Source: Chitinophagaceae bacterium
Lineage (GTDB): Bacteria; Bacteroidota; Bacteroidia; Chitinophagales; Chitinophagaceae
Assembly (NCBI GenBank): GCA_947447815.1
Contig: CANFLJ010000092.1
Location: 1 to 7,437 of the forward strand
Direction: 5' to 3'
DNA: 7,437 nucleotides
The notes under the pieces were generated by a model. The model saw only the letters and a list, made by a program, of their open reading frames with translations, did not search any database and had not been told where the DNA came from. The position numbers were made by a program, and so were the translations under genes. This document shows, piece after piece, positions 1 to 6,285 of this stretch; the first letter of the stretch is position 1; each line of letters opens with the position of its first letter.

Positions 1-1
1 A

Positions 2-85
2 GATAAACTAGGAAATGTTGAACCAAACATTCCTATAAAGGTTAACTTAACTCTATTAAATGAGCTATTTTATTCTGTTTGTTAA
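2..85 (+). CDS. possible 3' end of an unidentified gene (partial)
   Basis: One plus-strand frame is open from the window edge to a TAA at 83-85 and reads 27 residues beginning DKLGNVEPNIPIKVNLTLL. The other two plus frames hit stops within the first ten bases. The mix of residues (G, P, N, alternating hydrophobic positions) looks protein-like, and the frame would converge on zapA with 78 bases between the two stops. It is too short to assign to a family, and an open run of this length can occur by chance in AT-rich DNA. A run of nine T (103-111) follows, but no stable hairpin precedes it. Confidence 0.35.
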   Translation, partial: DKLGNVEPNIPIKVNLTLLNELFYSVC

Positions 86-163
86 TTTATGGCAAGGTTC
101 ACTTTTTTTTTCCACGCTGAAATATTACCGCTATATAGAAAATGAATGAATTTGATAGTTTAA

Positions 164-466
164 TTAAATACTATCTTTCAATTCAATTTTATCTAAAATT
201 GTTTCCAGGCTTTGCAACTGCTTAGTAGTCTCCTGTGCTTCTATAATATACTGTTGATACTTTTGTTGTTCAGTAGCCATCCAGAGCAGCACCATAGCAA
301 TATAATCCTGGGTATCCTTTCCGGCAAAATCGTTCCTGTACTCCGTAATTTTATCGTTTACCAGCTTGGCTGTTTTACGCAAAATCTCTTCATGCTCAAT
401 AGCTATTTTCAATCGGTAACTTCTATCAGCTACCATAATATTTACCGGTATTAATTCTTCTTCCAT
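164..466 (-). CDS. zapA: cell division protein ZapA
   Basis: Small cytoplasmic protein of the ZapA family, which binds FtsZ filaments, cross-links them and stabilises the division ring. The 100 residues fit the family's usual length. Residues 5-22 (IPVNIMVADRSYRLKI) form the N-terminal strand pair typical of ZapA. Then come the helix EHEEILRKTAKLVNDKI (24-40) and a long C-terminal helix (about 53-95, with DTQDYIAMVLLWMATEQQ) that in the family makes the dimer and tetramer coiled coil. The ATG lies 2 nt after the stop of the upstream coiled-coil gene, so the two are almost certainly co-transcribed and probably translationally coupled. No Shine-Dalgarno sequence is visible. The assignment rests on the overall pattern; ZapA is poorly conserved at single residues. 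Confidence 0.87.
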   Translation of the reverse strand: MEEELIPVNIMVADRSYRLKIAIEHEEILRKTAKLVNDKITEYRNDFAGKDTQDYIAMVLLWMATEQQKYQQYIIEAQETTKQLQSLETILDKIELKDSI

Positions 467-468
467 GA

Positions 469-756
469 TTATTTTACATTAATGGAGGCAATACATTTAT
501 CAATTTCCTTAAGATAGAAATCAATTTTCTTTTTTATGGCATTCTTTTCTTCCGGATCTAATGCCGATAGCTGAATATTAGCTACCGTATTTTTATGTAT
601 CAATTGATCATTAGCCATATTTTGCGCTTCCAGCTTATTCGCCAGAAGTTCATTCTCAGACTTTAAACTAACATTTTCCTGCTGTATCGCCTGGTACTTT
701 TTGACCAGTGAATGCAGCTTTTGCCTGATATTTTTAATTTGCTCATCATGGCTCAT
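469..756 (-). CDS. small coiled-coil protein, probable ZapA partner
   Basis: A 95-residue soluble protein with no signal peptide or membrane segment. Residues 5-60 form a heptad-rich, charged helix (IRQKLHSLVKKYQAIQQENVSLKSENELLANKL), predicted to be a coiled coil. A short C-terminal module follows (68-92, with DPEEKNAIKKKIDFYLKEID). In my recollection a protein of this shape commonly sits directly before zapA in Bacteroidota. Its function is not established; by position and shape it could serve the division ring as ZapB does elsewhere, but that is inference, as ZapB similarity is only of the coiled-coil kind. It is the first gene of a two-gene unit with zapA, which starts 2 nt downstream. 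Confidence 0.75.
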   Translation of the reverse strand: MSHDEQIKNIRQKLHSLVKKYQAIQQENVSLKSENELLANKLEAQNMANDQLIHKNTVANIQLSALDPEEKNAIKKKIDFYLKEIDKCIASINVK

Positions 757-783
757 CGCTATGTTGCTTTATTTAATTGCTGA

Positions 784-791
784 CAAATGTA
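784..791 (-). promoter_or_regulatory. candidate -7 box for the coiled-coil/zapA operon
   Basis: On the minus strand this reads TACATTTG, a perfect match to the Bacteroidota -7 consensus TAnnTTTG, 28 bases before the ATG. The expected TTG is not seen 17-23 bases upstream, so only half the promoter is supported. The nearest TTG (829-831) is too far away. Confidence 0.35.
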
Positions 792-804
792 AATGTATAT
801 GCCG

Positions 805-822
805 AAATGTTTAAGAACATTT
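805..822. repeat. palindrome upstream of coiled-coil/zapA
   Basis: AAATGTT (805-811) and AACATTT (816-822) form a perfect 7-bp inverted repeat with a 4-base centre. It covers the space where the -33 region of the candidate zapA-operon promoter should lie, so an operator is possible. It has no GC-rich stem and no T-tract, so it is not a convincing terminator for the serine hydrolase gene that ends at 943. Confidence 0.35.
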
Positions 823-913
823 AATGCACAACTTTAGAGAAGTGAGGGGAAAAGTAAATTGAACTAAAATTTGCAAGTCCAATTTATCTTAGTTAAGAAC
901 ATTAATTTACAAC
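811..913. repeat. pair of 21-22 bp direct repeats 82 bp apart
   Basis: TTAAGAACATT occurs at 811-821 and again at 893-903. Both copies continue into a similar tail ending ACAAC (to 832 and 913). Allowing a one-base gap, only two positions differ over about 21 bases. Both copies lie in the spacer between the serine hydrolase stop and the coiled-coil gene start. The first overlaps the right half of the neighbouring palindrome. This could be a duplicated regulatory site or a remnant of local duplication. Confidence 0.45.
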
Positions 914-942
914 CAACTGGCAATCAACCAATTTAAATAAGT

Positions 943-2160
943 CTACTCTTCATCATGCAAAGCATCTGCTGCTTTTGAAAATACGCCGGATATTTCTTTC
1001 GATTTATAGATTAATCTATTAAACTTATTACCCAATACAATTATAGTAGCCGTGTCTTTTATAAGACGGGTAAATACAGTGTTGTTACCATGCCACCATC
1101 CATTGTGATACACAATAGTTTCATCCGGTTTTACAAGTAATCTCCAGCCAAGCCCATAATTATGCATACTTCTGCTTTCGTTACTATAAGGCATAAATGC
1201 CATTTCCAGGGTTTGTTTACTTACAAAAGTTCCAGCATAAAGTGCTTTATCCCAAAGCAACATATCCCTAACCGTGCTATACACATTTTTATCTCCATAA
1301 ATGCAATCAAACTTCTCTAATGGAAAAGCTGCATTATTATATTGATAAGAAGGAACATAATCATTGGCAGTCTTTATATTGAATATGAAACTATGGGTCA
1401 TTCCCAAAGGAGCAAATACACTATCCTTCATATAATCGGGAAAATACATTCCGGTTACTTTCTCCACAATCATTGCCAGCAAAATGTAATTGGTATTACA
1501 ATAGCGGAACGATCTGTCTGGTCGCCCCTCCATCTGTATTTTATTGTCCACCATATACTTTACTACCTCTTCATTCGTCAACAGCTTATTTATTCTTGGA
1601 GCCCTGCTAATAACCCTGGTAGTTCTTACCATTTTACCCCTTTTATTTTTGCGATAACTCACTTCTACCTTACCCTCATCCATAAAGTGTACATAATTAG
1701 CCAGTCCACTTCTATGAGTTAGTAAATTTTTGATGGTTACATTATCATAAGGGAAATTGGTAATGTACTTATTTACTTTATCCTCCAAACCTAGTTTACC
1801 CTGATCGTATAAATGCAATATCGACATTGCAGTAAAGGTCTTAGAAATAGACGCTAAGTGAAAAGGAGTGGTTTCTGTAATAGGCTCTTTGGTTTTATAA
1901 TTATAATAACCTTTGTAGTCTTCAAATACGATCTCTCCGTTTTTGGCAACCAGGATACTCCCACTGAAATTAGTTTTACCAAGCAGTTTATTGTATTTAT
2001 CCTGAACTTCTGTATTGTAATAGGTTTTAGCCTTGGTACTTAATGCGGGGAAAACATATGGAGAATCCATTGTAACAGCCACCTTTGGAGCCTTAGTAGT
2101 ATGACTGCTGCAGGACAGAATTAATATAGAAAGTAGTGTAGTAATCATCAATTTGAACAT
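943..2160 (-). CDS. serine hydrolase lipoprotein, beta-lactamase/PBP family
   Basis: 405-residue member of the serine beta-lactamase-like family (class C beta-lactamase, DD-peptidase and EstB-type esterase fold). Residues 1-17 are a lipoprotein signal with lipobox ILSC and Cys17 as lipidation site. No acidic run follows the Cys, so attachment on the periplasmic side is more likely than surface display. Active-site motifs in order: SISK (104-107, catalytic Ser104 and Lys107), YCN (220-222, the YxN motif) and HNG (352-354, in place of KTG). Supporting family patterns are LLTHRSGL (147-154), GRPDRSFRYCNTNY (212-225) and GDKNVYSTVRDM (289-300). A basic insertion (166-190, with YRKNKRGKMVRTTR) lies between the first two motifs. 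The substrate cannot be told from sequence: peptidoglycan peptide, D-amino-acid peptide or ester are all possible. It appears to be a single-gene unit between two long spacers. Confidence 0.88.
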   Translation of the reverse strand: MFKLMITTLLSILILSCSSHTTKAPKVAVTMDSPYVFPALSTKAKTYYNTEVQDKYNKLLGKTNFSGSILVAKNGEIVFEDYKGYYNYKTKEPITETTPFHLASISKTFTAMSILHLYDQGKLGLEDKVNKYITNFPYDNVTIKNLLTHRSGLANYVHFMDEGKVEVSYRKNKRGKMVRTTRVISRAPRINKLLTNEEVVKYMVDNKIQMEGRPDRSFRYCNTNYILLAMIVEKVTGMYFPDYMKDSVFAPLGMTHSFIFNIKTANDYVPSYQYNNAAFPLEKFDCIYGDKNVYSTVRDMLLWDKALYAGTFVSKQTLEMAFMPYSNESRSMHNYGLGWRLLVKPDETIVYHNGWWHGNNTVFTRLIKDTATIIVLGNKFNRLIYKSKEISGVFSKAADALHDEE

Positions 2161-2196
2161 TATTGCAATTATCTAGTTTATAAAATGCCTTGGTCG

Positions 2197-2204
2197 CAAA
2201 TATA
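2197..2204 (-). promoter_or_regulatory. candidate -7 box of the serine hydrolase gene
   Basis: The minus strand reads TATATTTG, a perfect TAnnTTTG match, 36 bases before the ATG at 2160. That would give a leader of about 30 nt. No TTG is found at the proper distance upstream; the nearest (2234-2236) leaves a spacer of 29, which is too long. Confidence 0.4.
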
Positions 2205-2363
2205 TAAGTGCACGGGAAAAATCCCTCTTATGTCAATAAACTATAACATAACAGCCTTTAAAGCAATTGTTTTGTGAATAAAATTCATCAAATAAAACAT
2301 TGATTGAATTATACCTTATAGATAAAAAATGAATTTACCATTTCATAGTACCTCAAAACGGTT

Positions 2364-2567
2364 TTACAAATTGAAGTAAGTGATAGTAAAAAAGAGAGCG
2401 CCTGATAAACTTACTGCCAAAATGGCTACTTTATCATCTGTTTTTTTTAACAAATTATGCAAAATCAACCCATTTTGAATCCCGGGAATAAAGAGTACAA
2501 TGGAAATAACCTCTTTTGCCTTCCGAACGCTGAGAGTATGACAGAATATACTTATTATATGAAACAC
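2364..2567 (-). CDS. doubtful small membrane protein or gene remnant
   Basis: I do not recognise this 67-residue frame. After an odd start (MFHIISIFCHTLSVRK), residues 19-37 (EVISIVLFIPGIQNGLIL) and 47-64 (VAILAVSLSGALFFTIT) are two hydrophobic stretches joined by a charged loop (NLLKKTDDK), a plausible two-helix membrane hairpin. From about residue 12 onward the base composition is richer in GC than the surrounding spacer. The first 14 codons lie inside the repeat array: the left inverted-repeat arm encodes TLSV. The simplest readings are a chance frame, or the tail of an older membrane-protein gene whose 5' part was replaced by the repeat. Confidence 0.27.
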   Translation of the reverse strand: MFHIISIFCHTLSVRKAKEVISIVLFIPGIQNGLILHNLLKKTDDKVAILAVSLSGALFFTITYFNL

Positions 2568-2700
2568 TTTTTAAATTGTTCTGTAAAAACAGTTGTTTTT
2601 GTCATACTCTTATTTAAAGTATCGATAAAACAGGTGTTTTTGTAAAACTCTTAATAAATTGTTTAGCAAAAACAACCCTTTTAGTTCAACTCTCAGCGTT
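2526..2700. repeat. tandem ~42-bp hairpin repeats bracketed by a 12-bp inverted repeat
   Basis: AACGCTGAGAGT (2526-2537) and ACTCTCAGCGTT (2689-2700) are perfect inverted copies 151 bases apart. Similarity continues weakly outward. Between them, diverged units begin at about 2564, 2606 and 2647, with the right arm at 2689 in the same register, so the period is 41-42 bp. Each unit starts like ACTCTTA/TAAATTG and carries an internal dyad: AAAAACAGTTGTTTTT (2585-2600), AAAACAGGTGTTTT (2627-2640) and a degenerate copy (2668-2682). A second perfect inverted pair, AGAGTATGACA (2533-2543) and TGTCATACTCT (2600-2610), ties the left arm to the second unit. The whole could fold into a large cruciform. 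It resembles a small non-autonomous element or intergenic repeat. It is not a CRISPR array, as there are no unique spacers. Confidence 0.65.
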
Positions 2701-2933
2701 TGTAAGAATAAAATGGATGTCGCAAAAAGAACCCCAGTATTTGTTTAATAATAGAAGACAATTCTATTCAATAGTTTTTAGGGAAGTATCTAAAGCATTT
2801 AAAATGTATTAGCCTTTCTAAATGAATTCTGCCCCAATTATTATATTATATAGTAATGTTTAGAATATACTTAATTATTAATTAAACAATAAAAATAATT
2901 TGATTATGAGTAATATAATTGAAACATAGATAC

Positions 2934-3686
2934 TTATATCTCCAATACTTTACCCCTGTCAAACCCTTTTACATATTGGTTAGTAATCAACTTAGTATTC
3001 CCAACAGTAAAATCAGGCACATTATGATGATGATGAGCATAGATCCAGTATGGACAATTAACCCCGTTATCAGAAAATTCTTGTATAAACGTTTCTAATT
3101 CAGTTGCAAAAGCTTCATGTACCCCTGTTTTTAAGTATTTTTTGGGGTAATTTAAAAGAGTAGGCACATGATGCGTTACGATTATTTGAGACCCTTTAAA
3201 CGGTTCAGATATTGCTTCTTCCAGAAATACAATACTTTCATTATATAATTGATTGTATCGTTCTATTGTTAACAAAGATTCCCCTGATTTAATAAATCGA
3301 AAATCGCTCAGTCTCTTAGCTATTTCTTTTTCTTGATTACCGGTAATTCGAGACCATAATGTAGAAAAGATCAATCTATTACCTTCAAACTCTGCGGATG
3401 TATTGTTTACCAATAAAAAATTACTACGTATTGATTCACATAATATTCCAGTTTTCTTTTCTAAATCAAAATTAAAATATTCATGATTACCAGGAACCCA
3501 GTAAACCATTTTAAAATGATGACTACAATAATCAATAAATTCTTGATGAGTATCTAATTCGGAAAAAGCAATGATATCACCAGCCAGTATCAACACATCG
3601 CCAATAGGCAATAACGGATTATTAGTAAATCGTTTTTTATTTTTTCCTATTTCAAGATGCAAATCAGAAGCATATTGTATTTTCAT
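2934..3686 (-). CDS. calcineurin-like metallophosphoesterase
   Basis: 250-residue cytoplasmic protein of the metallophosphoesterase superfamily, with no signal peptide. The dinuclear metal-binding motifs occur in the usual order: DLH (8-10, the DxH motif), LAGD (34-37), GNHE (66-69), THH (171-173), and AHHHH (217-221), which stands where most members have GHxH, so Ala replaces the glycine. The likely metal ligands are Asp8, His10, Asp37, Asn67, His172 or His173, and His218/His220. Members act on phosphomonoesters, phosphodiesters or nucleotides, and the true substrate here is unknown. No phosphatase partner or nucleic-acid gene adjoins it. It lies downstream of an intrinsic terminator, so it should have its own promoter in the 63-base gap, though I could not find a good one there. 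Confidence 0.85.
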   Translation of the reverse strand: MKIQYASDLHLEIGKNKKRFTNNPLLPIGDVLILAGDIIAFSELDTHQEFIDYCSHHFKMVYWVPGNHEYFNFDLEKKTGILCESIRSNFLLVNNTSAEFEGNRLIFSTLWSRITGNQEKEIAKRLSDFRFIKSGESLLTIERYNQLYNESIVFLEEAISEPFKGSQIIVTHHVPTLLNYPKKYLKTGVHEAFATELETFIQEFSDNGVNCPYWIYAHHHHNVPDFTVGNTKLITNQYVKGFDRGKVLEI

Positions 3687-3749
3687 GTCATTTGCTAAAC
3701 GATAAATTATGATTATTTAATATTCAGGAGAAAGAATTAATACAAAATA

Positions 3750-3773
3750 AAAGCCCCGAAATATCGGGGCTTT
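3750..3773 (-). terminator. intrinsic terminator of the cytochrome c gene
   Basis: AAAGCCCCGA (3750-3759) and TCGGGGCTTT (3764-3773) make a perfect 10-bp stem with a 4-base loop. On the minus strand the stem is followed by TATTTTG, a weak U-rich tail. It lies 49 bases after the cytochrome stop codon. On the plus strand the hairpin is followed by GCCGG, not T, so it acts only on minus-strand transcripts. Confidence 0.88.
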
Positions 3774-3821
3774 GCCGGTTGCCCAATAATGGACACTTCT
3801 GATATTAAAATTCAAAAACGG

Positions 3822-4256
3822 TCACTTTCTTCCCAGAGTTCTGATATAATTAATCAAATCTCCTGCAGTTCCTACTTTACCAAAACTACCCTCTATTACA
3901 TCCTCGTTGCTAGGAATTCTTCTCTTAAAGGACGGCATATCTTTATGCCCTTCAGTCATCTTATAAAAGATGGCTCCATCACTTTGTTTTTTAAACTCTT
4001 CCGAAGTAAAATCACCTGGAGTCTGATTTAATTTTATAGCTCTTTTTCCATCACCCTTACCTGTAGCTCCATGACAAAGTACACAATGACGTACATACAT
4101 CTCTTTGCCAATTTTAATAGATGCAGAATCAGATGGAACCGGGTTTTTCATCTTCTTATATTTTTCAGGTACAACCCATTTAGAGGGATCCTGAATAAAG
4201 GCCAACATAAAAACGGAGAATAGCAAAATAGACAATAGTCCAAAAATACTTTTCAT
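3822..4256 (-). CDS. small c-type cytochrome, monohaem, exported
   Basis: 144-residue class I-like cytochrome c. Residues 3-22 are hydrophobic after a single Lys and act as a signal peptide or uncleaved membrane anchor, placing the haem domain in the periplasm. The haem attachment site is CVLCH (58-62), followed by GATGKGDG (63-70). The distal axial ligand is probably Met107 in GHKDMPSF. The protein ends NYIRTLGRK, the C-terminal helix pattern of the family. Between the Met loop and this helix is SNEDVIEGSFGKVGTAGDL, about ten residues longer than the compact version I expect. Role: electron carrier in respiration, partner unknown. No oxidase or dehydrogenase genes adjoin it. It is a monocistronic unit, with a candidate promoter at 4277-4305 and a strong terminator at 3750. 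Confidence 0.9.
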   Translation of the reverse strand: MKSIFGLLSILLFSVFMLAFIQDPSKWVVPEKYKKMKNPVPSDSASIKIGKEMYVRHCVLCHGATGKGDGKRAIKLNQTPGDFTSEEFKKQSDGAIFYKMTEGHKDMPSFKRRIPSNEDVIEGSFGKVGTAGDLINYIRTLGRK

Positions 4257-4276
4257 ATAATCTTGTTTTATACCAT

Positions 4277-4305
4277 CAAATGAAATTATCTGATGATTGC
4301 CGCAA
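4277..4305 (-). promoter_or_regulatory. candidate promoter of the cytochrome c gene
   Basis: Minus strand: TTG (4303-4305), an 18-base spacer, then TTCATTTG (4277-4284), one mismatch from TAnnTTTG. The -7 box lies 20 bases before the ATG, giving a short leader of about 14 nt. This is the only site in the window with both elements well spaced at a normal distance from its gene. Confidence 0.45.
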
Positions 4306-4449
4306 GCTATATACTTAATACAGGATAAAAAATGATATATATCATATTTCTTAAAATAAAAACATTAGAAAGATTATTCTAAAATTAAAATTTCAATTAT
4401 TAAATACATTTTATTACTAATATAAAAATGTTATATCAATATATATTCA

Positions 4450-5595
4450 CTACAATAAAATGCAAGTTCCATCATCAATTTGAACAGTATATGCTTTTAA
4501 TTCTAATTTCATTTTAGTCTTATATTCTTCAGCAACTTTATTAATAAGCGTATCTATTGCGCTATTTTTTACCAGATTTAAAGTACAACCACCAAAGCCA
4601 CCTCCCATCATTCTTGCACCTAACACTTCTGGCATTTCCTGTGCTGTTTTAGCAAGCAAATCAAGTTCTTCGCAGCTAACATTATATTTCAAACTCAAGC
4701 CTTCATGTGATGCATTCATTAATTTGCCAAATGAAGCTAAATCATTATCCGCCAGAAAGTCACAGGCTTTATTTACTCTCCAGTTCTCCTCTACTACAAA
4801 CTGACATCTTCTTCTTAAAATCTCATTACCAGCTAAACATTCATCAATCATGTTTATATCTGTATCCCGCAAAGAATTTACCGATTTATATTTTCTACGA
4901 ATCAGCTTCACTCCTTTCTCACACTCTTCCCGCCTGATATTATATTGAGAATGTGCCAAAGAATGTACAACTTGTGTATCCAGCAAAACAAAGCTGTAGT
5001 CTTCCATTATTAATGGGTAATAAGTATGAACCAGTGATTTACAATCTAACTTTATAAACTGATCTCTTTTCCCAAATAAACTGGCAAATTGATCCATAAT
5101 GCCACAATTTACTCCCACAAAATCATTCTCTGCTTTTTGAGAAATCTGCGCTAATGCAATTCTATTTAAATTAAGATTATAAATACTATTTAAAGCGTAT
5201 GCTACTGCACATTCCAAAGCAGCTGAAGAGGCCACTCCTGCTCCGATAGGCAAATCACTAGTTAGAGCAATATTAAATCCATCAAGTATAATACCTTTCT
5301 TCAAAAATTGAGAAACTACTCCAAGTATATAACTGGTCCAGCCTTTGGAGGGTTTTAAATTATCAATATTTACAATAAAGCTTGTATTATATTCTTCTGA
5401 AAACAAATGAATCTCCCGATCTTCTCTTTTAGAAATGGCTATATAAATAGCATTACTAATTGCCGCTGGCAGAACAAAGCCCATATTGTAATCAGTATGC
5501 TCTCCTATTAAATTAATACGACCAGGTCCTTTTACGATGATATCAGGGGTTACATTAAATTTTTCAATGAAAACCTTTTGTGTTACGTCTTTCAT
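4450..5595 (-). CDS. galK: galactokinase
   Basis: ATP-dependent kinase of the GHMP family that phosphorylates alpha-D-galactose to galactose-1-phosphate, the first step of the Leloir pathway, in the cytoplasm. The 381 residues match the family's usual 380-390. The galactokinase signature is GRINLIGEHTDYN (25-37), with Arg26 near the active site. The GHMP ATP loop is LPIGAGVASSAALE (115-128), where most galactokinases have GLSSSA. The catalytic-base region is CGIMDQF (164-170, Asp168), and the C-terminal GHMP motif is GARMMGGGFGGC (326-337). Neither galT, galM, galE nor a sugar transporter is present next to it, so the gene is isolated from the rest of the pathway. A 162-base AT-rich gap separates it from the thioredoxin gene upstream, and it is probably transcribed alone. 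Confidence 0.95.
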   Translation of the reverse strand: MKDVTQKVFIEKFNVTPDIIVKGPGRINLIGEHTDYNMGFVLPAAISNAIYIAISKREDREIHLFSEEYNTSFIVNIDNLKPSKGWTSYILGVVSQFLKKGIILDGFNIALTSDLPIGAGVASSAALECAVAYALNSIYNLNLNRIALAQISQKAENDFVGVNCGIMDQFASLFGKRDQFIKLDCKSLVHTYYPLIMEDYSFVLLDTQVVHSLAHSQYNIRREECEKGVKLIRRKYKSVNSLRDTDINMIDECLAGNEILRRRCQFVVEENWRVNKACDFLADNDLASFGKLMNASHEGLSLKYNVSCEELDLLAKTAQEMPEVLGARMMGGGFGGCTLNLVKNSAIDTLINKVAEEYKTKMKLELKAYTVQIDDGTCILL

Positions 5596-5757
5596 TAAAA
5601 CAGATATTATTTGGATATTTAAATTAAAGCTAACTAAGTAATAACGGTATCAGTAACTAATTTATTACCTAATTTTTGACAATAATACTAAATTATCAAA
5701 TAAATATCAAAAATATTACAGAAGAGGAATATTCTATAAAAGAGAGCGACTTACAAT

Positions 5758-6285
5758 TTATTGAATTGAATTTACAATATCTGCCAGTTCTTTATTTACA
5801 TCACCTTTGGTACCATACTCTACTACCCTACCTACTTCTTTGCCTTTATGTAGAATAATAAAGGTAGGCACTTTGCTAATTTTGTATCGTATATTTAAAC
5901 TATCAATGGTATTCTTCTTTCTGTCTACCCCCAATAAGAGTATTTGGTTTTCTGGATAGCCACTTTCGTTCACTAACTTATAAAACTTAGGAAGTAGGTT
6001 CTGCGTATCCTCACACCAGGTACCTCCAAAGATGATGATATTAAACAGTTTATGCTTTGTCTTAAAAGTATTTAAGGCATCAGCATCAGTTCTGCCCCAT
6101 TTCATGTTTTCTTTAAACCAAGGAAAAGAAGTATCCGATTCTATAACTTGTCTGTTTATTACCCCCTTGAGTGTTTTTTCGTTTCCTTTATAAATTGTTT
6201 CATAACGAACATGTTTATAAGAAGTACAGGAGATAATTATTACTGCAATAAAACTACAAAAACTAGCTAGCTTCCAGTTAATCAT
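5758..6285 (-). CDS. thioredoxin-fold lipoprotein with CxxT active site
   Basis: 175-residue thioredoxin-family protein with a lipoprotein signal: residues 1-20, lipobox IISC, lipidated Cys20, so periplasmic and membrane-attached. The thioredoxin domain spans about 78-172. The active-site segment is GGTWCEDTQ (87-95): Cys91 is present but the second cysteine is replaced by Thr94 (CxxT). The cis-proline loop is KVPTF (138-142, Pro140), and LLLGVDRKK (116-124) forms the central strand. With one active-site cysteine it cannot do a normal CxxC dithiol exchange; monothiol reductase, peroxidase-like or binding roles are possible, and the substrate is unknown. Its ATG overlaps the end of the MerR gene by 8 bases, implying translational coupling. 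Confidence 0.83.
   Translation of the reverse strand: MINWKLASFCSFIAVIIISCTSYKHVRYETIYKGNEKTLKGVINRQVIESDTSFPWFKENMKWGRTDADALNTFKTKHKLFNIIIFGGTWCEDTQNLLPKFYKLVNESGYPENQILLLGVDRKKNTIDSLNIRYKISKVPTFIILHKGKEVGRVVEYGTKGDVNKELADIVNSIQ

Larger units (their letters stand above)
2161..2933. other. long AT-rich spacer with repeat array
   Basis: The 773-base gap lies between the metallophosphoesterase stop and the serine hydrolase start. From left to right it holds a candidate -7 box (2197-2204), a doubtful minus-strand small frame (2364-2567), a bracketed tandem-repeat array (2526-2700), and very AT-rich sequence to 2933 in which I see no gene. A plus-strand frame open at 2618-2814 crosses the right bracket and contains an ATG-started 31-codon stretch at 2717-2812 (MSQKEPQYLFNN...). 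It is too short to call. No strong terminator for the metallophosphoesterase gene is visible. Confidence 0.6.

Noticed and set aside
103..111. Run of nine T as terminator for the partial plus-strand gene
   Set aside because: No stable hairpin precedes it within 20 bases.
757..942. A 6S-like or other structured RNA beside zapA
   Set aside because: No long rod-shaped pairing or GC-rich stem could be seen; only the short palindrome and direct repeat.
1342..1722. 126-codon plus-strand frame inside the serine hydrolase gene
   Set aside because: It is antisense to a gene with intact catalytic motifs; its residues look like a reverse-frame artefact.
2390..2400. AAAAGAGAGCG, also found at 5738-5748
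   Set aside because: An 11-base match in two unrelated contexts without extended similarity is likely chance in this composition.
2457..2645. 62-codon plus-strand frame over the repeat array
   Set aside because: It is the antisense of the minus-strand frame and repeat DNA, with low-complexity sequence and no recognisable domain.
2526..2700. CRISPR array
   Set aside because: Units are contiguous and diverged, with no unique spacers between identical repeats, and no cas gene is present in the window.
5708..5715. TATTTTTG on the minus strand as the galK promoter
   Set aside because: It matches TAnnTTTG, but it lies over 110 bases from the ATG, has no TTG at proper spacing, and sits in very AT-rich sequence.
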